Positions 20,575-30,650 of a stretch of 64,000 nt of DNA are shown one piece after another. This DNA comes from Parashewanella tropica (lineage in GTDB: Bacteria > Pseudomonadota > Gammaproteobacteria > Enterobacterales > Shewanellaceae). Below the pieces are notes generated by a model. That model was not told the DNA's origin, did no database searches, and saw only the letters and a program-made list of their open reading frames with translations. Positions within the stretch are counted from its first letter, which is position 1; each line of letters starts with the position of its first letter. A program made the translations under genes and the position numbers. The stretch spans positions 3,690,001 through 3,754,000 of the forward strand of contig NZ_CP037951.1 of the NCBI RefSeq assembly GCF_004358445.1, given 5' to 3'.

Positions 20575-21516
20575 CTAGTAAGGTAAGCGTTCAGCCACAC
20601 GTAATACTGAACTTCGAGCTCGAGGGTTAAGTTCTAACTCCTCTGCTGAGGGCTTCAATGCCTTACCAATCGCCTTTAATTTGCGATTTTTATTTAACTC
20701 AGCCTCTGATACAGGTAACCCATACGGCACTTCAGCTGCTTGGCTGTGTCTGCGTATAAAGCGTTTTACCATCCGATCTTCTAAAGAGTGAAAACTAATC
20801 ACGGACAATCGCCCCTCAGGTGCAAGCACTGTTAATGCGCCTTCTAAGGCTTGATCTATTTGCTCTAACTCACTGTTTATGTATATGCGTATCGCCTGAA
20901 ACACTCGTGTTGCCGGATGCTTGTTCTTCTCTTTTTTCTTAGTGATCCGATAAATCAAATCCGCGAGTTCTTTTGTACGTGTAAAGGGCGTTTTTTCGCG
21001 ATCGGCCGCAATGCATCGAGCAATATGTCGCGCATTTTTTTCCTCGCCATAAGTCTTAAACACCCAAGCCATATCTTCGAGTTCAGCTCTTGCTAACCAC
21101 TGTGCTGCCGTTTCACCTTGGCTATTGTCCATGCGCATATCCAATGGACCATCACGTAAAAAACTAAAGCCTCTTTCAGCATCATCAAGCTGTGGAGACG
21201 ACACGCCAAGATCTAATAACACACCGTCTATTTTCCCAACTAACCCTTTAGCTTCGATATAGTCAGCTAACTGCCCAAAACCACCATGAACGATCTCGAA
21301 TCTTGGATCATCTTGGTATTTTTCAGCGGCTTTAATTGCTTGTGGATCACGGTCAATCGCAATCAACCGTCCATGTTGTCCTAATGCTGAAAGTACTAAT
21401 CCTGAGTGCCCGCCTCGACCAAAAGTACCATCGATATAAATCCCGTCAGGCTTAATGCTCAAGCCATCAACGGTCTCTTGTAACAACACCGATACATGGG
21501 CAAATACTTCTGTCAT
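20575..21516 (-). CDS. rsmH: RsmH, 16S rRNA (cytosine-1402-N4)-methyltransferase
   Basis: SAM-dependent methyltransferase that modifies C1402 in the ribosomal decoding centre; formerly MraW. It is 313 aa, the E. coli length. SAM-binding motif '[19 protein letters not shown]' is near residue 28, with '[18 protein letters not shown]' near 102 and '[14 protein letters not shown]' near 258. It lies 14 bp after mraZ and 8 bp before ftsL. Confidence 0.98.
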   Translation of the reverse strand: MTEVFAHVSVLLQETVDGLSIKPDGIYIDGTFGRGGHSGLVLSALGQHGRLIAIDRDPQAIKAAEKYQDDPRFEIVHGGFGQLADYIEAKGLVGKIDGVLLDLGVSSPQLDDAERGFSFLRDGPLDMRMDNSQGETAAQWLARAELEDMAWVFKTYGEEKNARHIARCIAADREKTPFTRTKELADLIYRITKKKEKNKHPATRVFQAIRIYINSELEQIDQALEGALTVLAPEGRLSVISFHSLEDRMVKRFIRRHSQAAEVPYGLPVSEAELNKNRKLKAIGKALKPSAEELELNPRARSSVLRVAERLPY

Positions 21517-21530
21517 ATTATTCTCTTTAT

Positions 21531-21989
21531 CTACAATGAAAAGTCCGACAGCCTTTCGCTACTGGCTAAATTTTCATTGGTTATCGCTTGTTTGCTTTCA
21601 TCGATAAGTTGCTGCCAAGCTAACTCATCCCATAGCTCAAATTTATTCAACTGCCCCACTAACATGGCGTGTTTTTCCAAGCCTGCGTATTTTCTTAATG
21701 TTTGGGGCAATAATAAACGCCCGTTGCCGTCCATTTCGCATTCATGCGCATGGCCCAGTAACAGGCGTTTTAGTGCTCTTTCTGTTTGCTGAGTGTCTGA
21801 CAACAGCAATAATTTAGCTTCGATCTTGTGCCATTCATGGATGGGATATAACAATAAACAGGTCGATTGAATGTCTACGGTGATAACAAATTTACCTTCA
21901 GATTCAACACGCAATAGCTCTCGGTATCGCGTTGGCATTGCGATCCGTCCTTTGCTATCTAAGTTGACACTGCTGGCTCCTGAAAACAC
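21531..21989 (-). CDS. mraZ: MraZ, transcriptional regulator of the dcw cluster
   Basis: DNA-binding repressor that controls the dcw operon from its own promoter. From a GTG at 21989 the protein is 152 aa, the family length, beginning (M)[18 protein letters not shown]. It contains two SpoVT/AbrB-like repeats with the DxxGR motifs 'DSKGRIAMP' (about residue 10) and 'DGNGRLLLP' (about 87). Longer in-frame starts would translate through the operator. An AAGGA ribosome-binding site lies 9 nt upstream of this GTG. Confidence 0.95.
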   Translation of the reverse strand: MFSGASSVNLDSKGRIAMPTRYRELLRVESEGKFVITVDIQSTCLLLYPIHEWHKIEAKLLLLSDTQQTERALKRLLLGHAHECEMDGNGRLLLPQTLRKYAGLEKHAMLVGQLNKFELWDELAWQQLIDESKQAITNENLASSERLSDFSL

Positions 21990-21993
21990 TCTT

Positions 21994-22028
21994 TCCCATC
22001 CTTGTCCACAAATATCCACAATTTCCCA
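21994..22028 (-). promoter_or_regulatory. MraZ operator: four boxes at exact 10-bp spacing
   Basis: On the minus strand the boxes TGGGA (22028-22024), TGGAT (22018-22014), TGGAC (22008-22004) and TGGGA (21998-21994) occur at a strict 10-bp period, matching the known TGGGN-N5 repeat bound by MraZ. They lie between the -10 element and the mraZ start, so bound MraZ would cover the transcription start. The two middle boxes deviate at the fourth base (A for G). Confidence 0.85.
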
Positions 22029-22037
22029 CCAAAGCTA

Positions 22038-22067
22038 AGTTTAGGGATAGATGACAAGAATTGTCAA
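22038..22067 (-). promoter_or_regulatory. dcw cluster promoter (Pmra)
   Basis: A consensus -35 TTGACA (22067-22062) and a -10 TAAACT (22043-22038) with an 18-bp spacer on the minus strand. The predicted start falls near 22030, directly in front of and into the MraZ boxes. Confidence 0.65.
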
Positions 22068-22192
22068 GAAGTCTTCACACCTCCCAATCCAATATCAATA
22101 AGCTTTAAATCAAGCTATAGCAAGCAATACAACGCACTTTGATATGGATAATACGGCAAGAAAAGGAAACATGATTTGGGGCTAAATGAGAA

Positions 22193-22283
22193 GCTTCAAC
22201 CATGTTGAAGCATAGTTTACCTATTTGAACCTGAATAATAGCAATATCAACTTACTGTGATAGAGCCCCACGAAAGTGAGGCT
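22193..22283 (-). terminator. Two hairpins downstream of the FadL-type porin gene
   Basis: The first is GCTTCAAC (22193-22200) / GTTGAAGC (22204-22211), a perfect 8-bp stem with a 3-nt loop. The second is AGCCCCAC / GTGAGGCT (about 22264-22283) with a GAAA loop and one wobble pair. They lie 13-100 bp after the porin stop and before the dcw promoter. Neither has a clear T-run, so termination is inferred from position only. Confidence 0.4.
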
Positions 22284-22295
22284 ATGGTTGGAGGG

Positions 22296-23675
22296 TTATA
22301 ATTTGTAGCTTAACTGAATCCCCGCGAGCCAAACATCACCAGTAGCTTCTCCGTCAAGATTAATAGAAACTTGTCCTAATGAAGTTGTTAAAGGGATACT
22401 TTCGTTAATCGGTGCTCTACCATGAGCTTTGATGTAGGTAACGCCGATATCCAAGCAGAGTTGTTCATTCGCTTTATAACCAGCACCTATTGAATACCAT
22501 AGGCGATCTGAATCAGGAATTGTGGTTGTGCGATATTCATCGTGTACAGCGGTTTTATCTAGTGCAACTCCTGCTTTTAATTGCCACATTGGGCTAAGTT
22601 CATAACTTGTTCCTATAGCAAAACGCCAATTATCTTTAAAGTTTTCTTCTTTTAAGAGCTCACTGCTAATAGGCTTTCCTGTGCGATCGAGCGGTTTTTC
22701 TGCGCCATAGAATGAAGCCCGCAGTTCTTTAAACACGCTCCATTGTGTCCAATTGATACTAGTATGAACTTTTAGATGCTCAGATAATTGATGAATACTT
22801 GAAAACTCAGCAAACGCAGGCAAATCTATCGGTAATTGCCCATCAAAGCGTTTTCCTGTTCCTCGATTATATAAGTAACCATCCGCTTTACCTTTCAAAG
22901 TCAAATCGACTTGACTGTGATACGCCAAGCCAAATTGGTGCTCGGAAGATGCGGCCCAAGTAAGGCCTAAATTCCAACCAAAGGCGATGTCATCACCCTC
23001 TAGTGCTTTAAGGCTTGTACCTGCAGGCGGTAATGGTAGAGGCTTGGGCAAAGTCAAACTTGACACCCACTTTGGAACACTTGAATTGAGCTCCCCTTCT
23101 GCATATACAACTCGTACACCAGCCCCAAGAGCGAAAGTGTCATTAACTTGATATGCAACGTTAGGGTTAAATTCCACAGATTTAATTGAAGTTTTTTGAC
23201 CAAATAAAGCTGAGGCGTGATCCGAATCCACTTCAGTCGCTAACCCATACTTGGAATTCACTCCAATGCCCCAGCTCCACTGCGAATTAAGCTGTTCACT
23301 ATAATAGAAGTTTGGCACTATGGCATTGTCAGCAACATCTTTGGCGCTGGCATTAAAACGCCCTAGAGGCACTGTCTTTCCATCTGCAGTCGCCACCGTC
23401 AACGAGACATCACTAGGCACATCAATATTCGTTTTAACGTAAATCGCACCCGTAGATATATTGCGCCCCTTAAGCGCGGCCAACAATGCAGGGTTTCTTC
23501 CTTGAGACGATGCGTTATCTGCAATTATCGCCTCCCCGGCAAAGGCACGACCTAATCCAGTTGCAGAGTATTCTGCAAGCTGAAAACCCGCGGCTTTTGC
23601 TTGAATACTCGATAAAGCAACAGCTGAACAAATTGCAGTAGAAAGAGCGCTCTTTTTAACTATTTTCAAAATCAT
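22296..23675 (-). CDS. OmpP1/FadL family outer-membrane transport protein
   Basis: Outer-membrane beta-barrel for uptake of hydrophobic substrates such as long-chain fatty acids. It is about 459 aa. An N-terminal signal peptide (MILKIVKKSALSTAIC..., cleaved after AKA) leads into AGFQLAEYSATGLGRAFAGE, the hallmark FadL mature N-terminus that forms the hatch. The remainder alternates beta strands, and the protein ends in an aromatic/hydrophobic strand (GIQLSYKL). The ATG at 23675 (AGAGA upstream) is preferred over a TTG 12 nt earlier. The exact substrate is unknown; paralogs take fatty acids or aromatic hydrocarbons. Confidence 0.9.
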   Translation of the reverse strand: MILKIVKKSALSTAICSAVALSSIQAKAAGFQLAEYSATGLGRAFAGEAIIADNASSQGRNPALLAALKGRNISTGAIYVKTNIDVPSDVSLTVATADGKTVPLGRFNASAKDVADNAIVPNFYYSEQLNSQWSWGIGVNSKYGLATEVDSDHASALFGQKTSIKSVEFNPNVAYQVNDTFALGAGVRVVYAEGELNSSVPKWVSSLTLPKPLPLPPAGTSLKALEGDDIAFGWNLGLTWAASSEHQFGLAYHSQVDLTLKGKADGYLYNRGTGKRFDGQLPIDLPAFAEFSSIHQLSEHLKVHTSINWTQWSVFKELRASFYGAEKPLDRTGKPISSELLKEENFKDNWRFAIGTSYELSPMWQLKAGVALDKTAVHDEYRTTTIPDSDRLWYSIGAGYKANEQLCLDIGVTYIKAHGRAPINESIPLTTSLGQVSINLDGEATGDVWLAGIQLSYKL

Positions 23676-23709
23676 ATCTCTAATCAATTATGTGCTTACT
23701 TAATTCAAT

Positions 23710-23725
23710 TAAGGGCTGCCCCTTA
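23710..23725. promoter_or_regulatory. Inverted repeat upstream of the FadL-type porin
   Basis: TAAGGG-N4-CCCTTA is a perfect 6-bp inverted repeat centred about 43 bp upstream of the porin start, in the roughly 285-bp region shared with the divergent TPR gene. It could be an operator or a leader hairpin; no regulator can be named. Confidence 0.3.
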
Positions 23726-23961
23726 GAGTAAACACTCAACGGCGCGCAATCATACTACTGATGTTTCAGTTAGCAACGTTTATTCATGAGCATTGCCATT
23801 CCGCTTTTCTTTATGTCCAATTTATCGCCAATTCTATTCAATATATCCATGCACAATTGAGCAAAAACAATTCAATTATCTTCTTCAGATTGCTACAATC
23901 GCTGTCCTTAAAATAAAACATAAAATTGCGCTAAATAAAAAACGCCATATTGGGGTAGTAA

Positions 23962-25737
23962 ATGGATTTTCGAGTGATGGTTTTCGGGCTACTTTTTTGG
24001 CTCCCAACCGCTTTTGGCAACCCAATGAAGCAAATGGATGAGTTGGTGTTATTAATAAATCAATATCCCAAACAAGCCCAAGATCAAATTAACAAGCTAG
24101 AGTCGACCCAAACGACTACAACTCCTATATACGAACAATTAAGACTTCAACTACTAAAATGTAAATCCTTAGCTGCATTAGGGGAAAATCAAGCGGCGAT
24201 AAATCTAGCCAAATTATACGAAGCTAAATCAAAACAGTTAAACTTCAACGATGCACGCCCTTATTTTTTACTCTGTATGGCTGAATCATATTTACAGCTA
24301 GGCAACATAAAAGAAGCACTTCCTCTATTTGACACCGTAATCAATATGGCTAAGGAAAAAGAACAATTTCAAGCTTTATCATCTGCATTAAGAATGAGAG
24401 GTGATTTTGAAATTTCTGCCGGAAATTATGCTTCAGCTCTGGAAGATCTAAGATTTGCAATTGATGTCCTTTCTTTGAATTTTACACAAAGCAATAATTG
24501 GGTTTGGGAACCTGAAACATTCTTCTATATCTCTTTGTCACACTTATTCAATATGACAGGAGATCTTGATAAAAGTATTTCCTATATACATAAAGCCCTT
24601 GCGACAAATGAATTAAAAGGCAAGGTTCATTATTTAGCTCTAATTGGAGCAGCCAGAAAGTATTTTGATAATAATCAGCTGAAATTAAGCCAAAGTTACG
24701 TTGAAGAAGCAAAAAAAATAGTGCCTGAATTAGAGGGTGAACTGGATATAGCTTGGAGCTACGCAACCCTAGGAGGTATGGAGTTTAATTTAGGGAATCT
24801 GCATGAAGCCCAAAAATTGCTTAATTTAGCATTAATTTACTTCGAAAGAGGTTACCAACTCGGCTATACGCTTCGCGTTAAAAGGCTTTTAGCTCAAGTC
24901 CACTTTGGGTTAAATGAAGCCCAAAAAGCCATCCCGCTCATGAAGGAAATTATAGAGCAGGCTAAAGACCTTAAATTACACCACGATTTACTTGAATTTT
25001 ATGAAATATTAGCCAAGCACTACGCCAGTACAGGCGATTTTGAATCTGCTTATAATTATAAGGTTAAAAGTTATGCTGCTACAGCCAAATACAATGAGCA
25101 AACGAGCAATGCTCGATTTATTCAATACAAAGCCAGATTAGATCGACAAGCATCAATACACAATCAACCTTCTGCGCCCATAATCGATAAGACTCAGGGG
25201 TTGTTAACAACTAACCAAACCATCACCGTCATTCTTTTTGTTTTAGGCGTGGTAGGCTTGCTTATTGGACTGGTATTTTACTTCCAGAGAAAGCAACTCA
25301 GATCGATAAAAAATCAAAATGTAAGCTCGGTTGACTCAGTTGAGTTAAGAGCAACAAATATGTTATTGAAGGCAAAGCAGTATAACTACTCTGTAACCGC
25401 TTTAGTCACCAAGTTAAATTCATTGTCTGATAATGAAAAAACTCAAGTTTTAGAAGCCATTCATGATGTACTACGTGAAGGCGATCTATTGCTTCAACAC
25501 AACTCTGACGAGTGGGTTGTTTTGTTACCGAAAGTCAATAATGTCGCTGGTTATAAAATTATTCGCCAAATCACACATAGCCTACCTTCAACTCTGAAAA
25601 AGCAGACTTTTGGCCTGAGTACCTTTAAATCGTTTGATAACTTAGATTCGTTGGTCAAACGTGCTTATTTAGAACGCCTTTCTCAAATTAAACGTCGAGA
25701 AGTGAAGGATGACAGTGTGCCCCCCATTGCTATGTAA
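23962..25737 (+). CDS. Exported TPR protein with membrane helix and degenerate GGDEF domain
   Basis: A 591-aa protein. A signal peptide (about residues 1-20, ending AFG) is followed by a tetratricopeptide-rich periplasmic region (about 30-390, e.g. '[26 protein letters not shown]'). A transmembrane helix follows (about 420-443, '[21 protein letters not shown]'), then a C-terminal cytoplasmic domain of about 130 aa. That domain has the GGDEF fold pattern ('[23 protein letters not shown]'), but the signature is NSDEW and the upstream D/N substrate residues are missing, so it should not make c-di-GMP. A sensor or scaffold role is inferred. It has a good GGGG ribosome-binding site, and its end overlaps convergent recQ by 8 bp. 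Confidence 0.82.
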   Translation: MDFRVMVFGLLFWLPTAFGNPMKQMDELVLLINQYPKQAQDQINKLESTQTTTTPIYEQLRLQLLKCKSLAALGENQAAINLAKLYEAKSKQLNFNDARPYFLLCMAESYLQLGNIKEALPLFDTVINMAKEKEQFQALSSALRMRGDFEISAGNYASALEDLRFAIDVLSLNFTQSNNWVWEPETFFYISLSHLFNMTGDLDKSISYIHKALATNELKGKVHYLALIGAARKYFDNNQLKLSQSYVEEAKKIVPELEGELDIAWSYATLGGMEFNLGNLHEAQKLLNLALIYFERGYQLGYTLRVKRLLAQVHFGLNEAQKAIPLMKEIIEQAKDLKLHHDLLEFYEILAKHYASTGDFESAYNYKVKSYAATAKYNEQTSNARFIQYKARLDRQASIHNQPSAPIIDKTQGLLTTNQTITVILFVLGVVGLLIGLVFYFQRKQLRSIKNQNVSSVDSVELRATNMLLKAKQYNYSVTALVTKLNSLSDNEKTQVLEAIHDVLREGDLLLQHNSDEWVVLLPKVNNVAGYKIIRQITHSLPSTLKKQTFGLSTFKSFDNLDSLVKRAYLERLSQIKRREVKDDSVPPIAM

Positions 25738-27562
25738 CGCTTTGCGTTAAGAATGATTGGATTTCATCAATAAAGTCGGTACCAAATCGTTCTAACTTTC
25801 TGGCTCCAACACCGTTAATGGCTAAAAATTGCTGCTCTGTTGTCGGCATATTCGCCGCCATTTCGGCCAAACTTGCGTCACTAAACACCAAGTATGGTGG
25901 TATCTCTAATTCATCAGCTAATCGGCGTCTCAACGATTTTAATTTGGCAAACAACTGCCTATCATAATGCTGAGGGGCACGGCTGGCTGTTTTTGATTTA
26001 CGTGTCACTGGCTTAACTTGCATTCTAGGCACAGCTAATTGCAATGACTGTTCACCTTTTAGAACGGCTCTGGCGCTGGGATTAAGTATTACCGCAGAGC
26101 CACGAGTGATATCTTGGGTTACCAAGCCTAAATGGATAAGTTGACGAATAATGCTCAGCCAATGTTCATGGCTTTTATCTTTACCTATGCCCCAAGTACT
26201 CAACACGTTATGACCACGTTCTATCACTAACTGAGATTGTGAGCCTCTAAGCACATCAATTAAATAATTCAGTCCATAGCGTTGCTTAATACGATAAATA
26301 CATGACAGAACTTTTTGCGCATCTTCAGTGCCATCGTATTGCTTGGGAGGATCTAAACACACATCACAGTTACCACAAGGTTCATTGGCTTGCTCACCAA
26401 AATAGTGAAGCAATACTTGTCGCCTGCACGTTTGTGCTTCAGCAAAAGCCGCCATTGAATGTAATTTGTGCCTGTCTACCTGTTGCTGACTTTGCGATGG
26501 TGACTGTTCAATTAAATGCTGAACGCGGCCGATATCAGCAGGATCAAACAGCATAAAAGCCTCAGCCTCTAATCCATCTCGCCCTGCTCTTCCTGTTTCT
26601 TGATAATAAGATTCAATGCTCTTAGGAATATCGTAATGCACGACAAAACGGACATTAGATTTGTTGATCCCCATTCCAAAGGCAACAGTCGCAACCACAA
26701 CGTCAATGTGATCTTTTAAAAAGGCTTCTTGAACTTCGGCCCTTTCTTCATTGGTCATGCCAGCATGATACGCTTTAGCATTAATCCCTTGCAGCGTTAA
26801 TCGGTCTGCAACTTCATCCACGCGTCTACGTGATGAACAATAAACAATACCGCTGTTACCTTGCTGTGTACTGATAAACTGACGCAGTTGTTGTGAGGCA
26901 TTAAGCTTTTCGACAACGGTATAGCGTATATTTGGACGATCAAAACTCGACAGCCACTCAAACGGATGTATGTTCAAACGCTCTTTAATACTCTCTCGCG
27001 TCGCTTTATCTGCTGTTGCGGTTAGCGCCATTAAAGGTACTTGCGGAAAACGTTGCTTTAGCAGACCGAGCTGTGCATATTCAGGGCGAAAATCATGTCC
27101 CCACTGACTAATACAATGAGCTTCATCGATAGCAAATAGGCTAATGTTAAGATGAGAAAGACGTTCGACCAAATCACCATTGAGTAATCTCTCAGGTGAA
27201 ACATAAAGAAGCTTGATTTCTCCTTGATGTAAGCGTCTAAAAATATCGTTAATCTGTTCACGACCTAAAGACGAGTTCAAATAAGCCGCCGCTACGCCCG
27301 TTTGCAGCAAACTGTCTACTTGATCTTTCATTAAAGAAATCAATGGAGAAACTACAATGGTTAAACCCGGCAATAACAACGCTGGAACTTGGTAACATAA
27401 ACTTTTGCCGCCACCAGTTGGCATAATTGCCATGACATCCTGACCAGACAACACATGCTCTATCACCTGTTGTTGACCATCACGAAATGAACGATAGCCA
27501 AAGACTTCGTTGAGACAAGAGTGAAGAGAGCAGGAGCTATCCAATTGTTGTGCTGGTTCCAT
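25730..27562 (-). CDS. recQ: RecQ, ATP-dependent 3'-5' DNA helicase
   Basis: Superfamily 2 helicase of the RecF recombination pathway. It is 610 aa (E. coli 609). Walker [13 protein letters not shown] (K about 53), [17 protein letters not shown] (about 146), motif [12 protein letters not shown] (about 330), the RecQ C-terminal zinc site C...CGNCDVC (about 380-403), a winged helix, and a C-terminal HRDC domain (about 530-605, '[14 protein letters not shown]') are all present. It reads convergently with the TPR gene and divergently from rarD. Confidence 0.98.
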   Translation of the reverse strand: MEPAQQLDSSCSLHSCLNEVFGYRSFRDGQQQVIEHVLSGQDVMAIMPTGGGKSLCYQVPALLLPGLTIVVSPLISLMKDQVDSLLQTGVAAAYLNSSLGREQINDIFRRLHQGEIKLLYVSPERLLNGDLVERLSHLNISLFAIDEAHCISQWGHDFRPEYAQLGLLKQRFPQVPLMALTATADKATRESIKERLNIHPFEWLSSFDRPNIRYTVVEKLNASQQLRQFISTQQGNSGIVYCSSRRRVDEVADRLTLQGINAKAYHAGMTNEERAEVQEAFLKDHIDVVVATVAFGMGINKSNVRFVVHYDIPKSIESYYQETGRAGRDGLEAEAFMLFDPADIGRVQHLIEQSPSQSQQQVDRHKLHSMAAFAEAQTCRRQVLLHYFGEQANEPCGNCDVCLDPPKQYDGTEDAQKVLSCIYRIKQRYGLNYLIDVLRGSQSQLVIERGHNVLSTWGIGKDKSHEHWLSIIRQLIHLGLVTQDITRGSAVILNPSARAVLKGEQSLQLAVPRMQVKPVTRKSKTASRAPQHYDRQLFAKLKSLRRRLADELEIPPYLVFSDASLAEMAANMPTTEQQFLAINGVGARKLERFGTDFIDEIQSFLTQSVT

Positions 27563-27697
27563 TGAGTATTTGTAATAAGCGCATCAGAACCATTATTCTA
27601 ATCAACTGCATCAATCTTGTCTTGGAAAATTAATTTCCTTGTCGGATAAGACACTCCCCCTTACAATTCTATTTCTTTCCATCTAACACCTTCATTT

Positions 27698-28591
27698 ATG
27701 ACTCAAAACGAACACCAAAAAGGAATAGCACTGGCCGTATGTGCTTATGTGCTTTGGGGCATTGCGCCTATTTACTTCAAATTACTAGAATCAGTCCCCG
27801 CCACTGAAATTCTATTGCACCGAGTAATATGGTCTTTTGTGTTTATGATCGTTTTGATGTCATTTATTGGAGGCTTTAGCCAATTTAGGCAACTTTTTCG
27901 AAAACCTAAAAAGCTACTGGTTCTGGCTTGTACCTCTGTATTGATTGCTTTTAACTGGTTGTTGTTTATTTGGGCCGTTAATAATGAGCATATGCTGGAT
28001 GCCAGCTTAGGTTACTTTATTAACCCACTGTTTAACGTTGTACTCGGAATGTTATTTCTTGGCGAGCGATTAAGAAAATTACAATGGGTTGCGGTTACAC
28101 TTGCTGTAATAGGGGTGGTTATCCAGCTCATTTCTTTTGGTTCTATTCCCATTGTTTCTATTGCATTAGCGAGCTCTTTTGCCATTTATGGTCTGGTGCG
28201 TAAAAAAGCCAATGTCGATGCAAAAACAGGGTTACTGGTAGAAACGGCTTTATTACTTCCAGTGGTCATTGGATATGTGTTTTACCAATTTGCGGTTCAT
28301 GATGTGGCCTTTATGGATCACCCTCTTGATACCAACTTTATTTTATTGATGGCAGGCATTGTCACCTCTGTACCTTTGTTGTGCTTTGCCGGAGCGGCAA
28401 TTCGAATCCCATTATCTATGCTGGGCTTTTTCCAGTACATTGGCCCTAGCTTAATGTTCATTCTGGCGACCTTTTTATATCATGAGCCCTTCACAGCTGA
28501 AAAAGCCACAACGTTTGGTTTTATTTGGCTTGCTCTAATTATTTTTGTATCAGATCTGCTCCTCACTCGTAAACGGCGTCAACAGCAGTAA
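27698..28591 (+). CDS. rarD: RarD, EamA-family membrane transporter
   Basis: Drug/metabolite superfamily transporter of 297 aa with ten predicted transmembrane helices in two EamA halves. It starts 'GIALAVCAYVLWGIAPIYFKLL', with 'EILLHRVIWSFVFM' and 'SLGYFINPLFNVVLGMLFLGERL' typical of RarD. In E. coli the name comes from a chloramphenicol-sensitivity phenotype; the natural substrate is not settled. The last 42 bp overlap the 3' end of the convergent gene. Confidence 0.93.
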   Translation: MTQNEHQKGIALAVCAYVLWGIAPIYFKLLESVPATEILLHRVIWSFVFMIVLMSFIGGFSQFRQLFRKPKKLLVLACTSVLIAFNWLLFIWAVNNEHMLDASLGYFINPLFNVVLGMLFLGERLRKLQWVAVTLAVIGVVIQLISFGSIPIVSIALASSFAIYGLVRKKANVDAKTGLLVETALLLPVVIGYVFYQFAVHDVAFMDHPLDTNFILLMAGIVTSVPLLCFAGAAIRIPLSMLGFFQYIGPSLMFILATFLYHEPFTAEKATTFGFIWLALIIFVSDLLLTRKRRQQQ

Positions 28592-29092
28592 TGCTTGCTG
28601 AGGATTTTTGATACTGACCATCACTACGACATTCTTTGTCGGTAATACCAATACATGGCGTGCATCCGTTACCGCTAACAGTGCTTTGGTTTTACCGTCA
28701 AAGGCGTGCTTTAAGCGAAAGTAGCCCAAACTAAACTCTGGTAAGCCAACGCCATTTTCTCGATGGCTGATTTCTAACAGGGACTCTTGCTCTAAATCAA
28801 CCAATTTAACCTTGGACCAATCAACGTCATCTAAAGGCCAAGATTTGCCATAAAAAGGGATAGACAAGGTTAATTGCTTATTTTCAATACTCAACGTTGA
28901 GTCCCATGTCTTTACAAAGGTATAACCTAAGGCGCTAACTAACACCGCTATAGGCAACACCCACAAGTACTTAAAAAAGCCATCCGCTGAAGCGGTTTTT
29001 ATTAATACATACCAAAGCAGCAGAAATAAGCCAACAAACCAGATAATGCCGATAGTGCTTAATGGGGCGAGTGAAAAAGTGAGGGGAGCCAT
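28550..29092 (-). CDS. Small two-helix membrane protein with PH-like domain
   Basis: A 180-aa protein that I do not recognise by name. Two adjacent hydrophobic helices (about residues 12-30 and 42-60) are followed by a roughly 110-aa soluble domain of beta strands ending in a helix ('SIKNPQQALLLLTPF'). This layout resembles bacterial PH-domain membrane proteins, in which residues such as 'STLSIENKQLTLSIPFYGKS' form the first strands. An AAGGA ribosome-binding site lies about 10 nt before the ATG. It converges on rarD with a 42-bp overlap and precedes the rpmG terminator. Confidence 0.7.
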   Translation of the reverse strand: MAPLTFSLAPLSTIGIIWFVGLFLLLWYVLIKTASADGFFKYLWVLPIAVLVSALGYTFVKTWDSTLSIENKQLTLSIPFYGKSWPLDDVDWSKVKLVDLEQESLLEISHRENGVGLPEFSLGYFRLKHAFDGKTKALLAVTDARHVLVLPTKNVVVMVSIKNPQQALLLLTPFTSEEQI

Positions 29093-29146
29093 GGCAAAAA
29101 TCCTTTTATGCCTAACAGATATATTAACCTTAACAAAATTTTGAAC

Positions 29147-29176
29147 AAAAAAAAGCCTCGAACAATGTCGAGGCTT
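29147..29176 (-). terminator. Rho-independent terminator of rpmB-rpmG
   Basis: Stem AAGCCTCG (29153-29160) / CGAGGCTT (29169-29176) with an 8-nt loop, followed on the minus strand by eight T (opposite A147-A154). It lies 22 bp after the rpmG stop. Confidence 0.93.
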
Positions 29177-29198
29177 TAGAACAGTTCAAAAAAACAAA

Positions 29199-29372
29199 TT
29201 ACTTAATTTTTGCTTCTTTGTAGATAACGTGCTTGCGAACTACTGGATCAAATTTTTTGATTTCCATTTTCTCAGGCATGTTACGCTTGTTCTTTTCAGT
29301 CGTGTAGAAATGACCAGTTTTAGCGCTTGAAACTAATTTGATCTTCTCGCGATTACCTTTAGCTTTAGCCAT
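29199..29372 (-). CDS. rpmG: 50S ribosomal protein L33
   Basis: Large-subunit protein near the E site, 57 aa. The translation ([20 protein letters not shown], then [20 protein letters not shown] and ending YKEAKIK) aligns along its whole length with E. coli L33 (55 aa). It is the cysteine-free form, which does not bind zinc. It lies 6 bp downstream of rpmB, the normal two-gene operon. Confidence 0.97.
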   Translation of the reverse strand: MAKAKGNREKIKLVSSAKTGHFYTTEKNKRNMPEKMEIKKFDPVVRKHVIYKEAKIK

Positions 29373-29378
29373 TTTCTA

Positions 29379-29615
29379 TTACACCTTCTCGCCACGGTTA
29401 CGAAGTTCAGCAACAACAACTTCGATACCTTTCTTATCGATGATGCGCATACCTTTAGTAGATACACGTAATTTAACAAAGCGCTTTTCTGATTCTAACC
29501 AGAAACGGTGGCTTTGTAGGTTCGGCAAAAAGCGGCGACGAGTCGCGTTTTTTGCGTGCGAGCGATTGTTACCAACCATCGGACGCTTGCCAGTTACTTG
29601 GCATACTCTTGACAT
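29379..29615 (-). CDS. rpmB: 50S ribosomal protein L28
   Basis: Large-subunit protein of 78 aa, the E. coli length. It starts [17 protein letters not shown] and contains '[17 protein letters not shown]' and '[17 protein letters not shown]'. An in-frame codon five residues upstream is less likely because MSRVCQVTG is the invariant N-terminus. First gene of rpmB-rpmG, downstream of radC. Confidence 0.97.
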   Translation of the reverse strand: MSRVCQVTGKRPMVGNNRSHAKNATRRRFLPNLQSHRFWLESEKRFVKLRVSTKGMRIIDKKGIEVVVAELRNRGEKV

Positions 29616-29774
29616 GTCAATCTTCTCCAAAAAACAATTTTAACGCTCGAGCATTTATGTGCCTCGTATGGCCGTCGCCCGAGGCACAAAGAGGGCGCAT
29701 TTTATACACGATTCATAGGGTGAGATCAAGAATTTTTCATCTTCTTGGTTAATTTCACCGCATTCGTCTTATTT

Positions 29775-30449
29775 TTAGAGCCATCCACGTTCAGCAAACG
29801 ATACGATGTCTCTGTCGCCCACTACCAAATGATCCAGCAAAGCTACGTCTATGGTAGATAAGGCAGAATGAATGCGCTCAGTGATGCGCTTATCGGCCTG
29901 ACTCGGCTCCGCCACCCCAGAAGGGTGATTATGACAAACAATCACAGCTGCTGCGTTTTTTTCTAGCACCAGTCCCACTATATCCCGTGGATATACTGAT
30001 GCCGCATTTATAGTGCCGCGGAATAATTCAACAAATTGAATCACTCTGTGCTGGCTATCCAACAACAGCACGGCAAAAACTTCATAATTCCGATCCGATA
30101 ATTGGCGTATTAAATAATCTCGAGTCACATCGGGACTGGATAATACGGGACCTCGATGCAAACTTTGCTGCGCAATGCGCTTCGACAATTCTGCCGCGGT
30201 TTGCAACTGGGCGTATTTTACAGGTCCCACTCCCGGAAGTCGACAGATCTGTTTGAAAGAAGCAGAGAATAATTGCCTAAGCCCGCCAAATTCTTGTAAA
30301 AGTTGTCGTGACAATTCCACAGCATCCATGTTTTTATTGCCGTTTCGCAAGATAATGGCTAATAACTCAGCATCCGACAGCCTAGAAGCACCAAAGGCTA
30401 ATAATTTCTCTCTTGGGCCTTCTCCTGATGGCCAATGATTAATTCCCAT
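29775..30449 (-). CDS. radC: RadC-family JAMM/MPN protein
   Basis: A 224-aa member of the UPF0758/RadC family. An N-terminal helix-hairpin-helix region ('LPGVGPVKYAQLQTA', about residues 71-85) is followed by a JAMM-type metal site HNHPSGVAEPSQAD (H173, H175, D186). The older link to recombination repair was withdrawn for E. coli and the cellular function is unresolved. It lies between coaBC (divergent) and rpmB, the standard gammaproteobacterial order. Confidence 0.94.
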   Translation of the reverse strand: MGINHWPSGEGPREKLLAFGASRLSDAELLAIILRNGNKNMDAVELSRQLLQEFGGLRQLFSASFKQICRLPGVGPVKYAQLQTAAELSKRIAQQSLHRGPVLSSPDVTRDYLIRQLSDRNYEVFAVLLLDSQHRVIQFVELFRGTINAASVYPRDIVGLVLEKNAAAVIVCHNHPSGVAEPSQADKRITERIHSALSTIDVALLDHLVVGDRDIVSFAERGWL

Positions 30450-30650
30450 ATTCGTCCTTGATCACAGGTTTTGAGAAAAGCCATTATGACAAAATTTATT
30501 TTATAAACAATAAAATACAAACACCCAATGGCTATAGCAACCACGAAGCGCTTTGGATTCCATTAGGTTTTTCAAGACAAATCCATCACTTTTAGGGCTT
30601 TTGAGTCTATGATATGGTTACTCCATATTTTTTAGTTAGTGATCACTTAC

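Noticed and set aside
21990-22019. Longer MraZ start at 22019
   Set aside because: It would place the MraZ operator inside the coding sequence; the GTG at 21989 gives the 152-aa family length.
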